This document shows positions 1 through 8,160 of a stretch of DNA of 26,553 nucleotides, in pieces. The stretch lies in the IMG/VR virus record IMGVR_UViG_3300044701_005549, positions 1 to 26,553 of that record; one strand, given 5' to 3'. The position numbers and the translations under genes were made by a program. Source of the stretch: a virus. The stretch's first letter is position 1. Each line of letters starts with the position of its first letter. The notes beneath the pieces are model-generated. The model did not search any database. It was given only the letters and a program-made list of their open reading frames with translations, and was not told where the DNA came from.

Positions 1-221
1 AAGAGGATGCAAGCAGCTTCGATCACTTTATAATTCTAAAAGAGATAGAAAAAGTAAGAACAATAATAGGAAAATCTCATGCTCTGTCTGGAACTTCAAA
101 TTTCATTTATGAAATAACAAAAAATGACGTCGGTCTTGCGACTTTTTTGCTAATTCCTGTTTATGATGATTATTACGTTGGTGAGCCAATTTATTCTAAC
201 CAAGTCTTGATTGAGAGCTGA
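1..221 (+). CDS. C-terminal end of an unknown phage protein (5' partial)
   Basis: An open frame enters from the left edge (first full codon at position 3) and stops at TGA 219-221, giving about 72 residues that end in ...YYVGEPIYSNQVLIES. There is no internal stop and the composition matches the next gene. The stop lies 7 bases before the following ATG, in the tight spacing seen throughout the window. The fragment has no motif I recognise. Its place in front of a block of large structural genes suggests another virion protein, which is inference only. The start lies outside the window. Confidence 0.7.
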   Translation, partial: EDASSFDHFIILKEIEKVRTIIGKSHALSGTSNFIYEITKNDVGLATFLLIPVYDDYYVGEPIYSNQVLIES

Positions 222-228
222 GGATCCT

Positions 229-3200
229 ATGGTCGCAAAGATAAGCAATAAATCAAAGTTAAAAACTGGAATGTTGCAGACTCAGTCAGTCAACAAAAAA
301 GTAGTTAATATCAATGTTATTTCTAAGAAAGCTATTGAAACTAGCGCATCTCAGATAGAAGCTCTCTCTCCTGCTGCGCAAACTTCAAGTAATCAAAATT
401 TAAAAAGCATAAGCATGAAGCAAGTTGGAGACACCATCTCCAACGCTTCTCACACTTTGCCCAATGGGACATCTGTCACTCCCACACCAAGCATCTCTTC
501 AGATGCATTAAGCTCTGCATTAGACGCGATTAGTAGCCCTGCTGCGAATAAAATAGCTGCGACACAAATAGACAATAATAAAAAAACAACTTATGAAAGT
601 TTGACAAATCTTTCTAACAAAAGACCTGAAATAATAGCTTTGACTAATTTTTCTCCTCTTTACTATGAGCAAGGAGAAAAAACTGAACAGGGAAAGCTTT
701 TCGAGCTTTATGTAGAACTGATGAGACAGTTAGAAACTGCATCAGTAGAAGCTGTCAAGAATAATGAACTTTGGTCTTCGCTAACAGAAAAACAAAACTT
801 AGAGATAAAAAAGCAAATTGAAAGTATACGAGGAACTGCGCAGGGAATTTATGACATTCTAAGAAGAATCTCAGTTGATAGATCAAGGCTTTCTTTGCAT
901 GATCCAATTTATCAATTTTCTCCTCAAGAATTTGCTAATTCTTTCATAAGCACAGACTCAATCGCTAACTTAAACAAAGTCAAAGAAATATTGACGTGGG
1001 GAGGCGGAAAGATTGGCTTAGTAGATGCTATCAGCAACATAACTAAAATTCCTAAGAATGCTGTAGAATTATATTCGTCTACGCAGCTTTGGCTATTGCT
1101 GCTCTATGAGACAAGAAATCTTCTTGAAAGCCACAGCGTTCTTGCTGTAGATAACGTCAAATACCAAAATATCTTTGATTCTTCAGGGCTGCCATATCGA
1201 GAAAAGAATAAGCAAATTTCTTTAAAGAAATTACAAGATGGCTCGAGCATAAAAGAAAAATTGAACGGTCTTGATGGCGGAAATTTGCAGTCTTTATTAG
1301 AGGCATATTCAGGTGTAGCTTCTAGCGCTGGCGCGCAGAGCAATGACGCTTCTCAAGAAGCAGAAACTCAAAGTGAATTTTTGGCAGAGCTCAACGCAGC
1401 TTCAGAACCCTTGCTGACTTTAGCAAAAAATATTGGAGAAGTGATGAAGAGCATGGATGACATGATACTCACATCTGTTCCGCAGAACAGCATGACAATG
1501 TCTATTGCTCTTATGCTTCATCTAGTGTGTAAAGAAATGAGACATTCTGCATGCTACAGCTCAGCTTCAGACAAGCTTCTTAAAAGCATTGATCGTCTCA
1601 GCTTAGGAACTGGTGTGTCACCTGCACAAGTTCCGCTATACGACTTTTTTGGAAAGATGAGTGAAGGGTTCAAAGTGTTAGAACCTGGGCAAAACGCTGG
1701 TGCCCGACCAGGCCTCACTGACCTCTGTTATCATGACGAGTCTGACAACCTTATTCTTACGTTAGAGCCTGAGCAAATATTTGAATCTTCAAATACAGCA
1801 GTAAAGAGTGGCGGAGAATTTTTCTTTAGTCAAGAAAATATCATAGAATTTACCAACACTGCAAATTTAACTTTGCTTTCAAGAATCGAAAGTTTTTCAA
1901 AAAAGATAAACGGACTTGACGAAGCTGTCTCGAGCGTAGCTATAGAGCTTGGGTTGCTCTCTGCTAAAGATGACAAAGTCTTTAGCAAAGACGTGACACA
2001 TGACGGAATTTTTTCTGCAGATCCACAGACATTTTTAGAAAACATCTTTAATGATTTAACAAAAGAGCTGCAAGCTGTAGGAGAATTTACGACAAAAAAT
2101 ACAGATCTAGGGATCAACGCCTTGATAAAGTTCGCAGGATCTACTGAACTTCGTGCTAGATCTATTCGCTCTTTGCTTTTCATGATGTCTATCATAATAA
2201 ACAGAGACATCGAAGAATTTTCTTTCATAGATTCAAGAATCTATGAGATATTAAAAATTATTTCTGATAATAAGCAAAATAGCCCTGAAGCAAATGAAAT
2301 TAACAATGATAGAAGTTCTATATACGGCTACGTAGATGAGGTTTTGCGTGCAAACAACACCGATGCCGCGCTGAAAGAAGAAAGCTTCAAGTTTGTTTTA
2401 AAAAATAAATACAAAAATGGAAGCATCTCATACCTTCCTTGCAGATATGAAACTGCAGTACAACTTGGAGAAGCAATAAGAAAAAATCCAACTTTCAAAA
2501 TGATTACAAAAATCATGAGAAAAGTCAGAGACATTTTTTTCGCTTATTCAAATCAAAGAAGCGAAACTTTAGTTGGAAAAATAAGTGTTTATACCATAAT
2601 GTTATTAACTTTCAACGCTTTGTGCAAGATCGTTGAAAGAACAGAAGTGCATGATATGGCTTTTATAAACACAAAATTAAACACTATTTCTTATAATACT
2701 TCTCTTATTTTAGAAGCTACTGGTTTGCAGCAAACATCTTCAGAAGTAAAAAATATCCTTAAGAGCGCAGGCATTCTTACAAGCAGCGGCAAAGCATTCG
2801 ACATAGAGATTTACGCAAAGATCAACGAAGTCACAAAAGAAAATGAAAAGTCGAAGATCAAGAATGGAATTTTAGGAAAGATATTCATTGAAACTTCTCT
2901 TTTAAATTTTTCTACTATCACGATCTTGAACACAATAAAGACACTAAAGTCACAGATAGAATCTTCTTTAAACACTGCAAAAAAGCTAACAGCGCAAAGT
3001 CTAAGACTCTTATCAAATTACATGGATGACCCATCAAATTTAGAGTTTTTGTTAGTTGAACCGCAGCTCACACTGCTGCTGTCTAACTTAGAAGATGTGT
3101 ACCAATCTTTTAGAAATTTTTCTGATTCTGTAGATCAAAGTCCTAATGATTCAAAAGTAAGTTTTACGAACTATCAAGAAACGCTGTCACATTCTAAAAA

Positions 3201-4128
3201 AATAGTTGACATTCTTAAAAGCTTGTTTCAAAATGCTGAGTTTAAAGAAAAAAAGGGATATAACAAAAAGATAATGACTGTGGGTTTGCCGCAAGGTCTG
3301 ATAAAAAATCACATCGCAAGATCTACAGCAAATAGCAAAAACAACAAGCACGACGACATCATAAAAATATCAGTCTATAAAATAGACTTAATTAACAACG
3401 ACATAGTCTATAAACCAAAAAGCTTTTTATTCGAAGCTTCAAGATACCCTGTGAGAGTTCCAAGTTTGATTCTATCAAACACGTTAGATTTCTCGCAAAT
3501 ACCCACAAGAAATTACTCGTTTTTCCCAGACGTTGATCGACAGGGAGAAAGTTTTTACTATGACAATAACTTGGGAGAAGAATATTCTTTTTTAAGCACA
3601 ACTGAAAAAAATGAAATAATCCAAAACCATTCAATGAGTTTTTTGTTAGAAAATTATTTAAAAATCGTTTCTGGTCTTGTGCTGAGTGAAAATACCTTTA
3701 ACCTTTCGTCTAGTGAAACCAAAGCATTACTAGATCAATTAGAAAAAAAATCTTCACAAGTCGAAGGGTCTATAAGCTTTTCTCCAGGACCGGACACAGT
3801 GGTGAGGCTCACAGAAAAGCTATTTCCTACTTCAATCGAGCTAGTAAAGCAGCTTGTACAGCCAAAGAAATTTGACAGAATATTCAACATCATATTCGAC
3901 CCAGAGTTTATCGTTGATACAGAAAAGACAAGTCCACAGAAGCTTGATGAGTTCATCAATTCAAGAAAAGTAATTGGTATAAATCAGAACGATGCTTCGC
4001 TTGGAATAAAAGACGTCGACAAGACTTCAGAAGACGCTACACTTGAAGCTTATTTTGCTGTGATTGAAACGCACGCTCCTGCTTCTTTAGACAGCGCTTT
4101 AAACACTCAGATAGAATTTGCAAATTAA
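229..4128 (+). CDS. Large protein of unknown function, probable virion component (1299 aa)
   Basis: I chose ATG 229 because GAGG (220-223) sits about five bases upstream and the ATG directly follows the previous stop; an in-frame TTG at 211 would overlap that stop. The N-terminal ~110 residues are rich in Ser, Ala, Thr and Asn and look disordered. The rest is mostly helical-looking, with many Lys/Glu/Ile/Leu stretches and a more beta-like, aromatic-rich part near residues 1070-1130 (RNYSFFPDVDRQGESFYY). I see no signal peptide, membrane segment or catalytic motif. It is followed one base later by another structural-looking gene. A baseplate, tail-associated or internal head protein is plausible from size and context, but I do not recognise the family. 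Codon use is AT-rich (ATA, AGA, AAA common), unlike the capsid gene at the other end of the window. Confidence 0.8.
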   Translation: MVAKISNKSKLKTGMLQTQSVNKKVVNINVISKKAIETSASQIEALSPAAQTSSNQNLKSISMKQVGDTISNASHTLPNGTSVTPTPSISSDALSSALDAISSPAANKIAATQIDNNKKTTYESLTNLSNKRPEIIALTNFSPLYYEQGEKTEQGKLFELYVELMRQLETASVEAVKNNELWSSLTEKQNLEIKKQIESIRGTAQGIYDILRRISVDRSRLSLHDPIYQFSPQEFANSFISTDSIANLNKVKEILTWGGGKIGLVDAISNITKIPKNAVELYSSTQLWLLLLYETRNLLESHSVLAVDNVKYQNIFDSSGLPYREKNKQISLKKLQDGSSIKEKLNGLDGGNLQSLLEAYSGVASSAGAQSNDASQEAETQSEFLAELNAASEPLLTLAKNIGEVMKSMDDMILTSVPQNSMTMSIALMLHLVCKEMRHSACYSSASDKLLKSIDRLSLGTGVSPAQVPLYDFFGKMSEGFKVLEPGQNAGARPGLTDLCYHDESDNLILTLEPEQIFESSNTAVKSGGEFFFSQENIIEFTNTANLTLLSRIESFSKKINGLDEAVSSVAIELGLLSAKDDKVFSKDVTHDGIFSADPQTFLENIFNDLTKELQAVGEFTTKNTDLGINALIKFAGSTELRARSIRSLLFMMSIIINRDIEEFSFIDSRIYEILKIISDNKQNSPEANEINNDRSSIYGYVDEVLRANNTDAALKEESFKFVLKNKYKNGSISYLPCRYETAVQLGEAIRKNPTFKMITKIMRKVRDIFFAYSNQRSETLVGKISVYTIMLLTFNALCKIVERTEVHDMAFINTKLNTISYNTSLILEATGLQQTSSEVKNILKSAGILTSSGKAFDIEIYAKINEVTKENEKSKIKNGILGKIFIETSLLNFSTITILNTIKTLKSQIESSLNTAKKLTAQSLRLLSNYMDDPSNLEFLLVEPQLTLLLSNLEDVYQSFRNFSDSVDQSPNDSKVSFTNYQETLSHSKKIVDILKSLFQNAEFKEKKGYNKKIMTVGLPQGLIKNHIARSTANSKNNKHDDIIKISVYKIDLINNDIVYKPKSFLFEASRYPVRVPSLILSNTLDFSQIPTRNYSFFPDVDRQGESFYYDNNLGEEYSFLSTTEKNEIIQNHSMSFLLENYLKIVSGLVLSENTFNLSSSETKALLDQLEKKSSQVEGSISFSPGPDTVVRLTEKLFPTSIELVKQLVQPKKFDRIFNIIFDPEFIVDTEKTSPQKLDEFINSRKVIGINQNDASLGIKDVDKTSEDATLEAYFAVIETHAPASLDSALNTQIEFAN

Positions 4129-4129
4129 A

Positions 4130-6094
4130 ATGGCAAAGATAAATTCAAATCCAATTAAAAATTATGTTACGCCCGGAGATTTAGCAAATTCTCCCACGAC
4201 TGTTTCAGCTGCTTCAGCTGCTTCAAATTTATCTGATAAGCCAAAATCACAAATCAATCGTCGAGGCGTTCTTACTCTTCCGTCAAGAATAGTGTACGCT
4301 CTTGATGTACCTGAAATAAAAAATTTAATTGCAAATTTCATTTACAATTACTATGTTCCGAGCGAAGTCGTCAAAGACAAAGACATACTAAGTGATGAAA
4401 CTTTGCGACAAAAAATGAATATTTCACAAAACATAGTTTTTAAGAAAGACTATAGCTACACTGATGAAAAATGGTTGTTTGAAGACAACATAAAGCAAAT
4501 TCTCTTAGAAAAGATACCCAGATATATAAAAATACAATTCACAGCACCCAAAAAAGAAAAAATACCTTATGCTTCTGGTGCTCCGAACTTGATACGTAAC
4601 AATATCACAAGCATCGTAAAAGAAGAGACGTTTTCTTCAAACTACTACACTTCTCTTTATTTCAATAACGCAGATTTAGATAAAAAAACAAGTGTATTCT
4701 TTGAAAGTAAACAAAATTACACCAAGCAAATCGAAGCTGTGGGTGAAGCAGATCCTGTCATAGCTGATGCGATGGCAAACCAGCCTGCAATCACAAAAGG
4801 AGCAAACTTTTTCAAGTACGGACAAGGTATCATAAAAGGAAATAGCTATTTAGAAAGCTTAAAAAAGCTTAGCACAACGACACAGGTAAGCAATAACTTA
4901 GTTCATGATCTGATCGTCACAGCGACAGGAAATCCGCTTACTATCAATGAAAAAACTTTTAAATCTTTTCTTTCTGGTTCTGCTAAGATACAGGAAAACG
5001 TCACAGATAACTCTATCACTGAAGAAGAGTTTAAGACAAGCCTACAGTACTATGAGATAGTTTCTTCTGAAGACAGCAGCAGTGTGAATCCTGCGAAGTA
5101 TGAGATTGTGGGCTATACAATAGAAAAGTTTGAAATTTTTCCTGATGGATCAATAAAAAACCATGATCCGATTATAATAGAAAATCCAACAACAAATTCT
5201 GTTTTAGATTTAAATGTCAGATACGGCACAGTTTACGCATATCATGTCAGGACAATCATGAGCATGACATACGCTGCTGTGAACAATTTGACATATGAAA
5301 CAGCAATGGTCAAGTCGCTCGTTGCTTCAAAGCCAGTCATAGCTTATGCTGAAACTTTAGAAAATGTCGGTCCGCCTCCTCCTGTAGAGCTAAAAGCGAT
5401 ATGGGATTATGACAGGATCAATCCGCTTACATCGCAGTATGATCCTGTAACAGGAGGGCAGTATAAAAACACTGGAAAAATGGGAACTTTGTTATTACAC
5501 TGGTCTTTTCCGATAAATTCTCAGATGGATATAAAGAAATTCCAAGTCTTCAGAAGAAGAAATGTAGACGAGCCGTTTGAACTGATCAAAATGTTCGATT
5601 TCAACGACGCCATGGTAAAATTCCCAGATCTAGAAGAGAGCATAAATTTTAGCGCCGTAGAAAACACTGGAACAGAACCAAGAAAGAGCTATTATGACGA
5701 TGAGTTCACCAAAAATTCTGATTTCATTTATGCCATCGCAGCGATAGACGCGCACGGACTAACTTCTAATTATTCAGAACAAATAAGAGTCACTTTTGAC
5801 GTCTATAAGAACAAGCTATCGTCCACAATCATTTCTTCTGCGGGGGCGCCAAAACAATATCCCAACCTTTTCTTAAAAGAAGATCTTTTCGTGGACACAA
5901 TGAAAACTTCTAACAAAAAAACGCTGGAGGTGTATTTCACACCAGACTGTTATTCTACTTCGAGGAATGACCTGAGCGAAGTTAAAGTCGTGAAGTCCCA
6001 CAACAAAGACAAGACAAAGTATAAGATTAACTTTGTGAATTTAGACAATCAAGACAGTGCACAACTCGACGTCAAGATCAACGACAGAAGATGA
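4130..6094 (+). CDS. Virion structural protein with fibronectin-III-like segment (654 aa)
   Basis: ATG 4130 lies one base after the stop of the 1299-residue gene, so translation is probably coupled; no good Shine-Dalgarno is visible. The N-terminal ~60 residues are Ser/Ala-rich. A segment at about residues 413-555 begins with PPPPVELKAIWDYD and contains LLLHWSFP, KKFQVFRRRN and FIYAIAAIDAHGLTSNYSEQ. That pattern of a Trp strand, a Tyr/Phe core strand, AIDxxGxxSxYS and a closing strand resembles a fibronectin type III fold. Such domains are common on tail and baseplate proteins of large phages, where they contact surfaces or neighbouring subunits. The other two thirds are not recognisable. The product probably acts in the tail or baseplate; the exact role is unknown. 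Confidence 0.78.
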   Translation: MAKINSNPIKNYVTPGDLANSPTTVSAASAASNLSDKPKSQINRRGVLTLPSRIVYALDVPEIKNLIANFIYNYYVPSEVVKDKDILSDETLRQKMNISQNIVFKKDYSYTDEKWLFEDNIKQILLEKIPRYIKIQFTAPKKEKIPYASGAPNLIRNNITSIVKEETFSSNYYTSLYFNNADLDKKTSVFFESKQNYTKQIEAVGEADPVIADAMANQPAITKGANFFKYGQGIIKGNSYLESLKKLSTTTQVSNNLVHDLIVTATGNPLTINEKTFKSFLSGSAKIQENVTDNSITEEEFKTSLQYYEIVSSEDSSSVNPAKYEIVGYTIEKFEIFPDGSIKNHDPIIIENPTTNSVLDLNVRYGTVYAYHVRTIMSMTYAAVNNLTYETAMVKSLVASKPVIAYAETLENVGPPPPVELKAIWDYDRINPLTSQYDPVTGGQYKNTGKMGTLLLHWSFPINSQMDIKKFQVFRRRNVDEPFELIKMFDFNDAMVKFPDLEESINFSAVENTGTEPRKSYYDDEFTKNSDFIYAIAAIDAHGLTSNYSEQIRVTFDVYKNKLSSTIISSAGAPKQYPNLFLKEDLFVDTMKTSNKKTLEVYFTPDCYSTSRNDLSEVKVVKSHNKDKTKYKINFVNLDNQDSAQLDVKINDRR

Positions 6095-6124
6095 AGAAGC
6101 AAATAATTAGACTACAAAATTTAC

Positions 6125-6144
6125 TTACCAATAGTTACCAAATA
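6125..6144 (+). repeat. Imperfect 10-bp tandem direct repeat in an intergenic leader
   Basis: TTACCAATAG is followed directly by TTACCAAATA in the 68-base gap before the gene at 6163. It could be a small operator or chance in AT-rich DNA. AGGTGA (6151-6156), just downstream, is the likely ribosome-binding site for that gene. Confidence 0.25.
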
Positions 6145-6162
6145 AGATTTAGGTGAAGAATT

Positions 6163-6897
6163 ATGGGTTTCTTAGATCACAGCACTAACAACATCATACT
6201 TGATGCAGTGTTGACAGACACAGGTCGACAATTCATGTCGAGAAATGATGGAAGCTTTTCTCTAGCAAAGTTTGCGCTGGGCGATGATGAAGTAAATTAC
6301 AACATCATAAAAAAGTACGGAAGAACTGTAGGCAAAGAAAAGATAGAGAAAAATACTCCTGTTTTTGAAGCCCTAACTAATCAATCTCAAGCCCAAAAAT
6401 ATAAGCTTATCAGTGTTTCTAATCCAAATTTGATAAGACTTCCAAATCTTGTCTTGGCAGGAGACTCTTCTCTTACAAGCAACACAGTCACGATCTACAC
6501 GACAACAGCAGTTGGCAGACAGACACAGTCTCGTATCAACTTATCTCAGTCAGCTTTGAATGAAACGTCTATAGATGTTGAGCTCAGAGATGAAATATTC
6601 ATGATAGATATACCTAACCTTTTCTTGCGGTTAGGCGCAAATTTGTCTCCAAACAACATCGACAATCAGCAGCGTGCATACTACATCTTACCGAAATCAG
6701 GTGTTACGTCAACGGGTGGCGCAATAATTGATTTCACTATTGCAGCCAAATCTTTGACAACAACGCTGTTTGAAGTGTACGGAACAGGAACATCAAAGAA
6801 CACTATAAAAACTTACGTTAGAGTGACTGGTATCAACTCCGGTGCAGTGAAAGATATTGCAATAGACATAAAGCAAGCTACAGCAACTACTACATAA
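6163..6897 (+). CDS. Putative virion structural protein with conserved LDAVLTDTGRQF N-terminus (244 aa)
   Basis: ATG 6163 is preceded by AGGTGA six bases upstream, the best ribosome-binding site in the left block. The N-terminus contains NNIILDAVLTDTGRQFMSRN and then FSLAKFALGDDEVNY. I know this pattern from structural proteins encoded next to tail and baseplate genes in large environmental phages, where the function is unassigned. The remainder is Thr/Ser/Asn-rich and beta-like, ending in GAVKDIAIDIKQATATTT, with no signal peptide or membrane segment. It sits between the FN3-like protein and two proteins that share a C-terminal module, so a baseplate or fibre-attachment role is likely but not shown. 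Confidence 0.75.
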   Translation: MGFLDHSTNNIILDAVLTDTGRQFMSRNDGSFSLAKFALGDDEVNYNIIKKYGRTVGKEKIEKNTPVFEALTNQSQAQKYKLISVSNPNLIRLPNLVLAGDSSLTSNTVTIYTTTAVGRQTQSRINLSQSALNETSIDVELRDEIFMIDIPNLFLRLGANLSPNNIDNQQRAYYILPKSGVTSTGGAIIDFTIAAKSLTTTLFEVYGTGTSKNTIKTYVRVTGINSGAVKDIAIDIKQATATTT

Positions 6898-6914
6898 GAT
6901 AGAGTCAAAATAAG

Positions 6915-8123
6915 ATGGCAACGTATAAAGCTTTAGAACCTGCTGATATAAAAACCGCTAGATCATTTTTAAGCCAATTGATAGATGTAATTCAAGAGGA
7001 CATCAGCGGGTCTACATCTAGAAGAAAATACCAAGTTTTCGTCACAGGCGGCATAGGCCCCGGTGTGACGTCTTCGCTATTTCAAACTGTGTACGATCAA
7101 GACTTTACTCTTCAGACTGCAAACCCTGTGTTTGATTGCACTGTCGGGCTCTTCCCTAGTTCGAACATTGTATCACAGTCTCTAGCTTCTATAGATTCAG
7201 TTGGAAAAGAGCTTTTTCCTTCTTCTTCTTTGATGATGAGAGAAAAGCTAGACAACTACAGACAATTTTCTCAGCTGCTCCTCGGTGATGCAGATTCACA
7301 GTTCGTTGCACCGTATGGCTCTAACTCTCCTGATGATAAGATCGACGCAGCGTTCTTTGTTGCTTTCAAGAGGCTCTTTTCAAGAGATTCTATCAAAAGA
7401 GAATCTTTTGCAATGAGGTTTTATCAGACAGCGTCCTTATGCAGGTACGACGGCGCGCCCGACATTCCAAACATTTATTCAACTTCTGAGCTAGGTATGT
7501 CTGTTTATACTGACATAGGAGCTTCTACAAATAAATTGACAGAATTTGGTGGCCAACTCGGCAACATAGTAGATGCAGCAGACACGAACAGAACAGTCGG
7601 ATTACTATTCTATGACAGAGGGATCGCAGTGCTCGATCTAGAAAAGATCACGTCAGCAAGCCAGTTCATATCAGGTAATATTGACGCAATGACACCTACT
7701 GGTTTGACAGTCTTGGGTGGTCCGTCTACTGAGACTGCAGGCACATCAAAATTTATACCAGACTTTGTAGTCTCAGCTTCAATAGACAATATAGTCGATC
7801 ACATCTGTGCGACCCGATTTAGTTCTGGATCTCAGACTGCTATAACTTTCCAAAATACTACAAACATAAACAGCACATTAGTATTCTGTCGTGCTGCAGC
7901 CGATGAGTTCAACTATTCCTCTAATCCGACTTTTACAGACGACAGCAACAGGATCTCAGTGATAGATCAGGGCTCTGAAACAGAGCAACAGACTTTCACA
8001 TTCGTGACTTCTATCGGTCTGTACGATGCAAATGACAACTTATTAGCTGTAGCGAAGCTTAGCAGGCCTGTTGAAAAGAACCCTGAAAGAGACCTGACAT
8101 TCAGGGTAAGATTAGATTTCTGA
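6915..8123 (+). CDS. Virion structural protein with C-terminal module shared with the next gene (402 aa)
   Basis: ATG 6915 lies 17 bases after the previous stop with only a weak AG-rich leader. Visible conserved blocks are RRKYQVFVTGG near residue 38, DAAFFVAFKRLFSRDSIKRE near residue 150, and a C-terminal ~75-residue module with FNYSSNPTF, then FVTSIGLYDANDNLLAVAKL, then LTFRVRLDF at the very end. The last 40 residues align without gaps to the last 40 of the next protein, with 14 identities by my count. I recognise this style of C-terminus from tail and baseplate proteins of large phages, where its function is not established. It may be a common docking or trimerisation module. No enzyme motif is seen. 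Confidence 0.78.
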   Translation: MATYKALEPADIKTARSFLSQLIDVIQEDISGSTSRRKYQVFVTGGIGPGVTSSLFQTVYDQDFTLQTANPVFDCTVGLFPSSNIVSQSLASIDSVGKELFPSSSLMMREKLDNYRQFSQLLLGDADSQFVAPYGSNSPDDKIDAAFFVAFKRLFSRDSIKRESFAMRFYQTASLCRYDGAPDIPNIYSTSELGMSVYTDIGASTNKLTEFGGQLGNIVDAADTNRTVGLLFYDRGIAVLDLEKITSASQFISGNIDAMTPTGLTVLGGPSTETAGTSKFIPDFVVSASIDNIVDHICATRFSSGSQTAITFQNTTNINSTLVFCRAAADEFNYSSNPTFTDDSNRISVIDQGSETEQQTFTFVTSIGLYDANDNLLAVAKLSRPVEKNPERDLTFRVRLDF

Positions 8124-8160
8124 ATTCTAAGAATAAAGTCAATAGCAATCGTGAAGTTGA

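Noticed and set aside
211-228. TTG at 211 as the start of the 1299-residue protein
   Set aside because: It would overlap the end of the preceding gene, while ATG 229 has a properly spaced GAGG.
4199-4226. TTCAGCTGC tandem repeat
   Set aside because: Two copies only, in frame, encoding a Ser/Ala linker near the N-terminus of the FN3-like protein.
6613-6635. Perfect 7-bp inverted repeat CCTAACC...GGTTAGG as a terminator
   Set aside because: It is in the middle of a coding region with no following T-run, so it is most likely chance.
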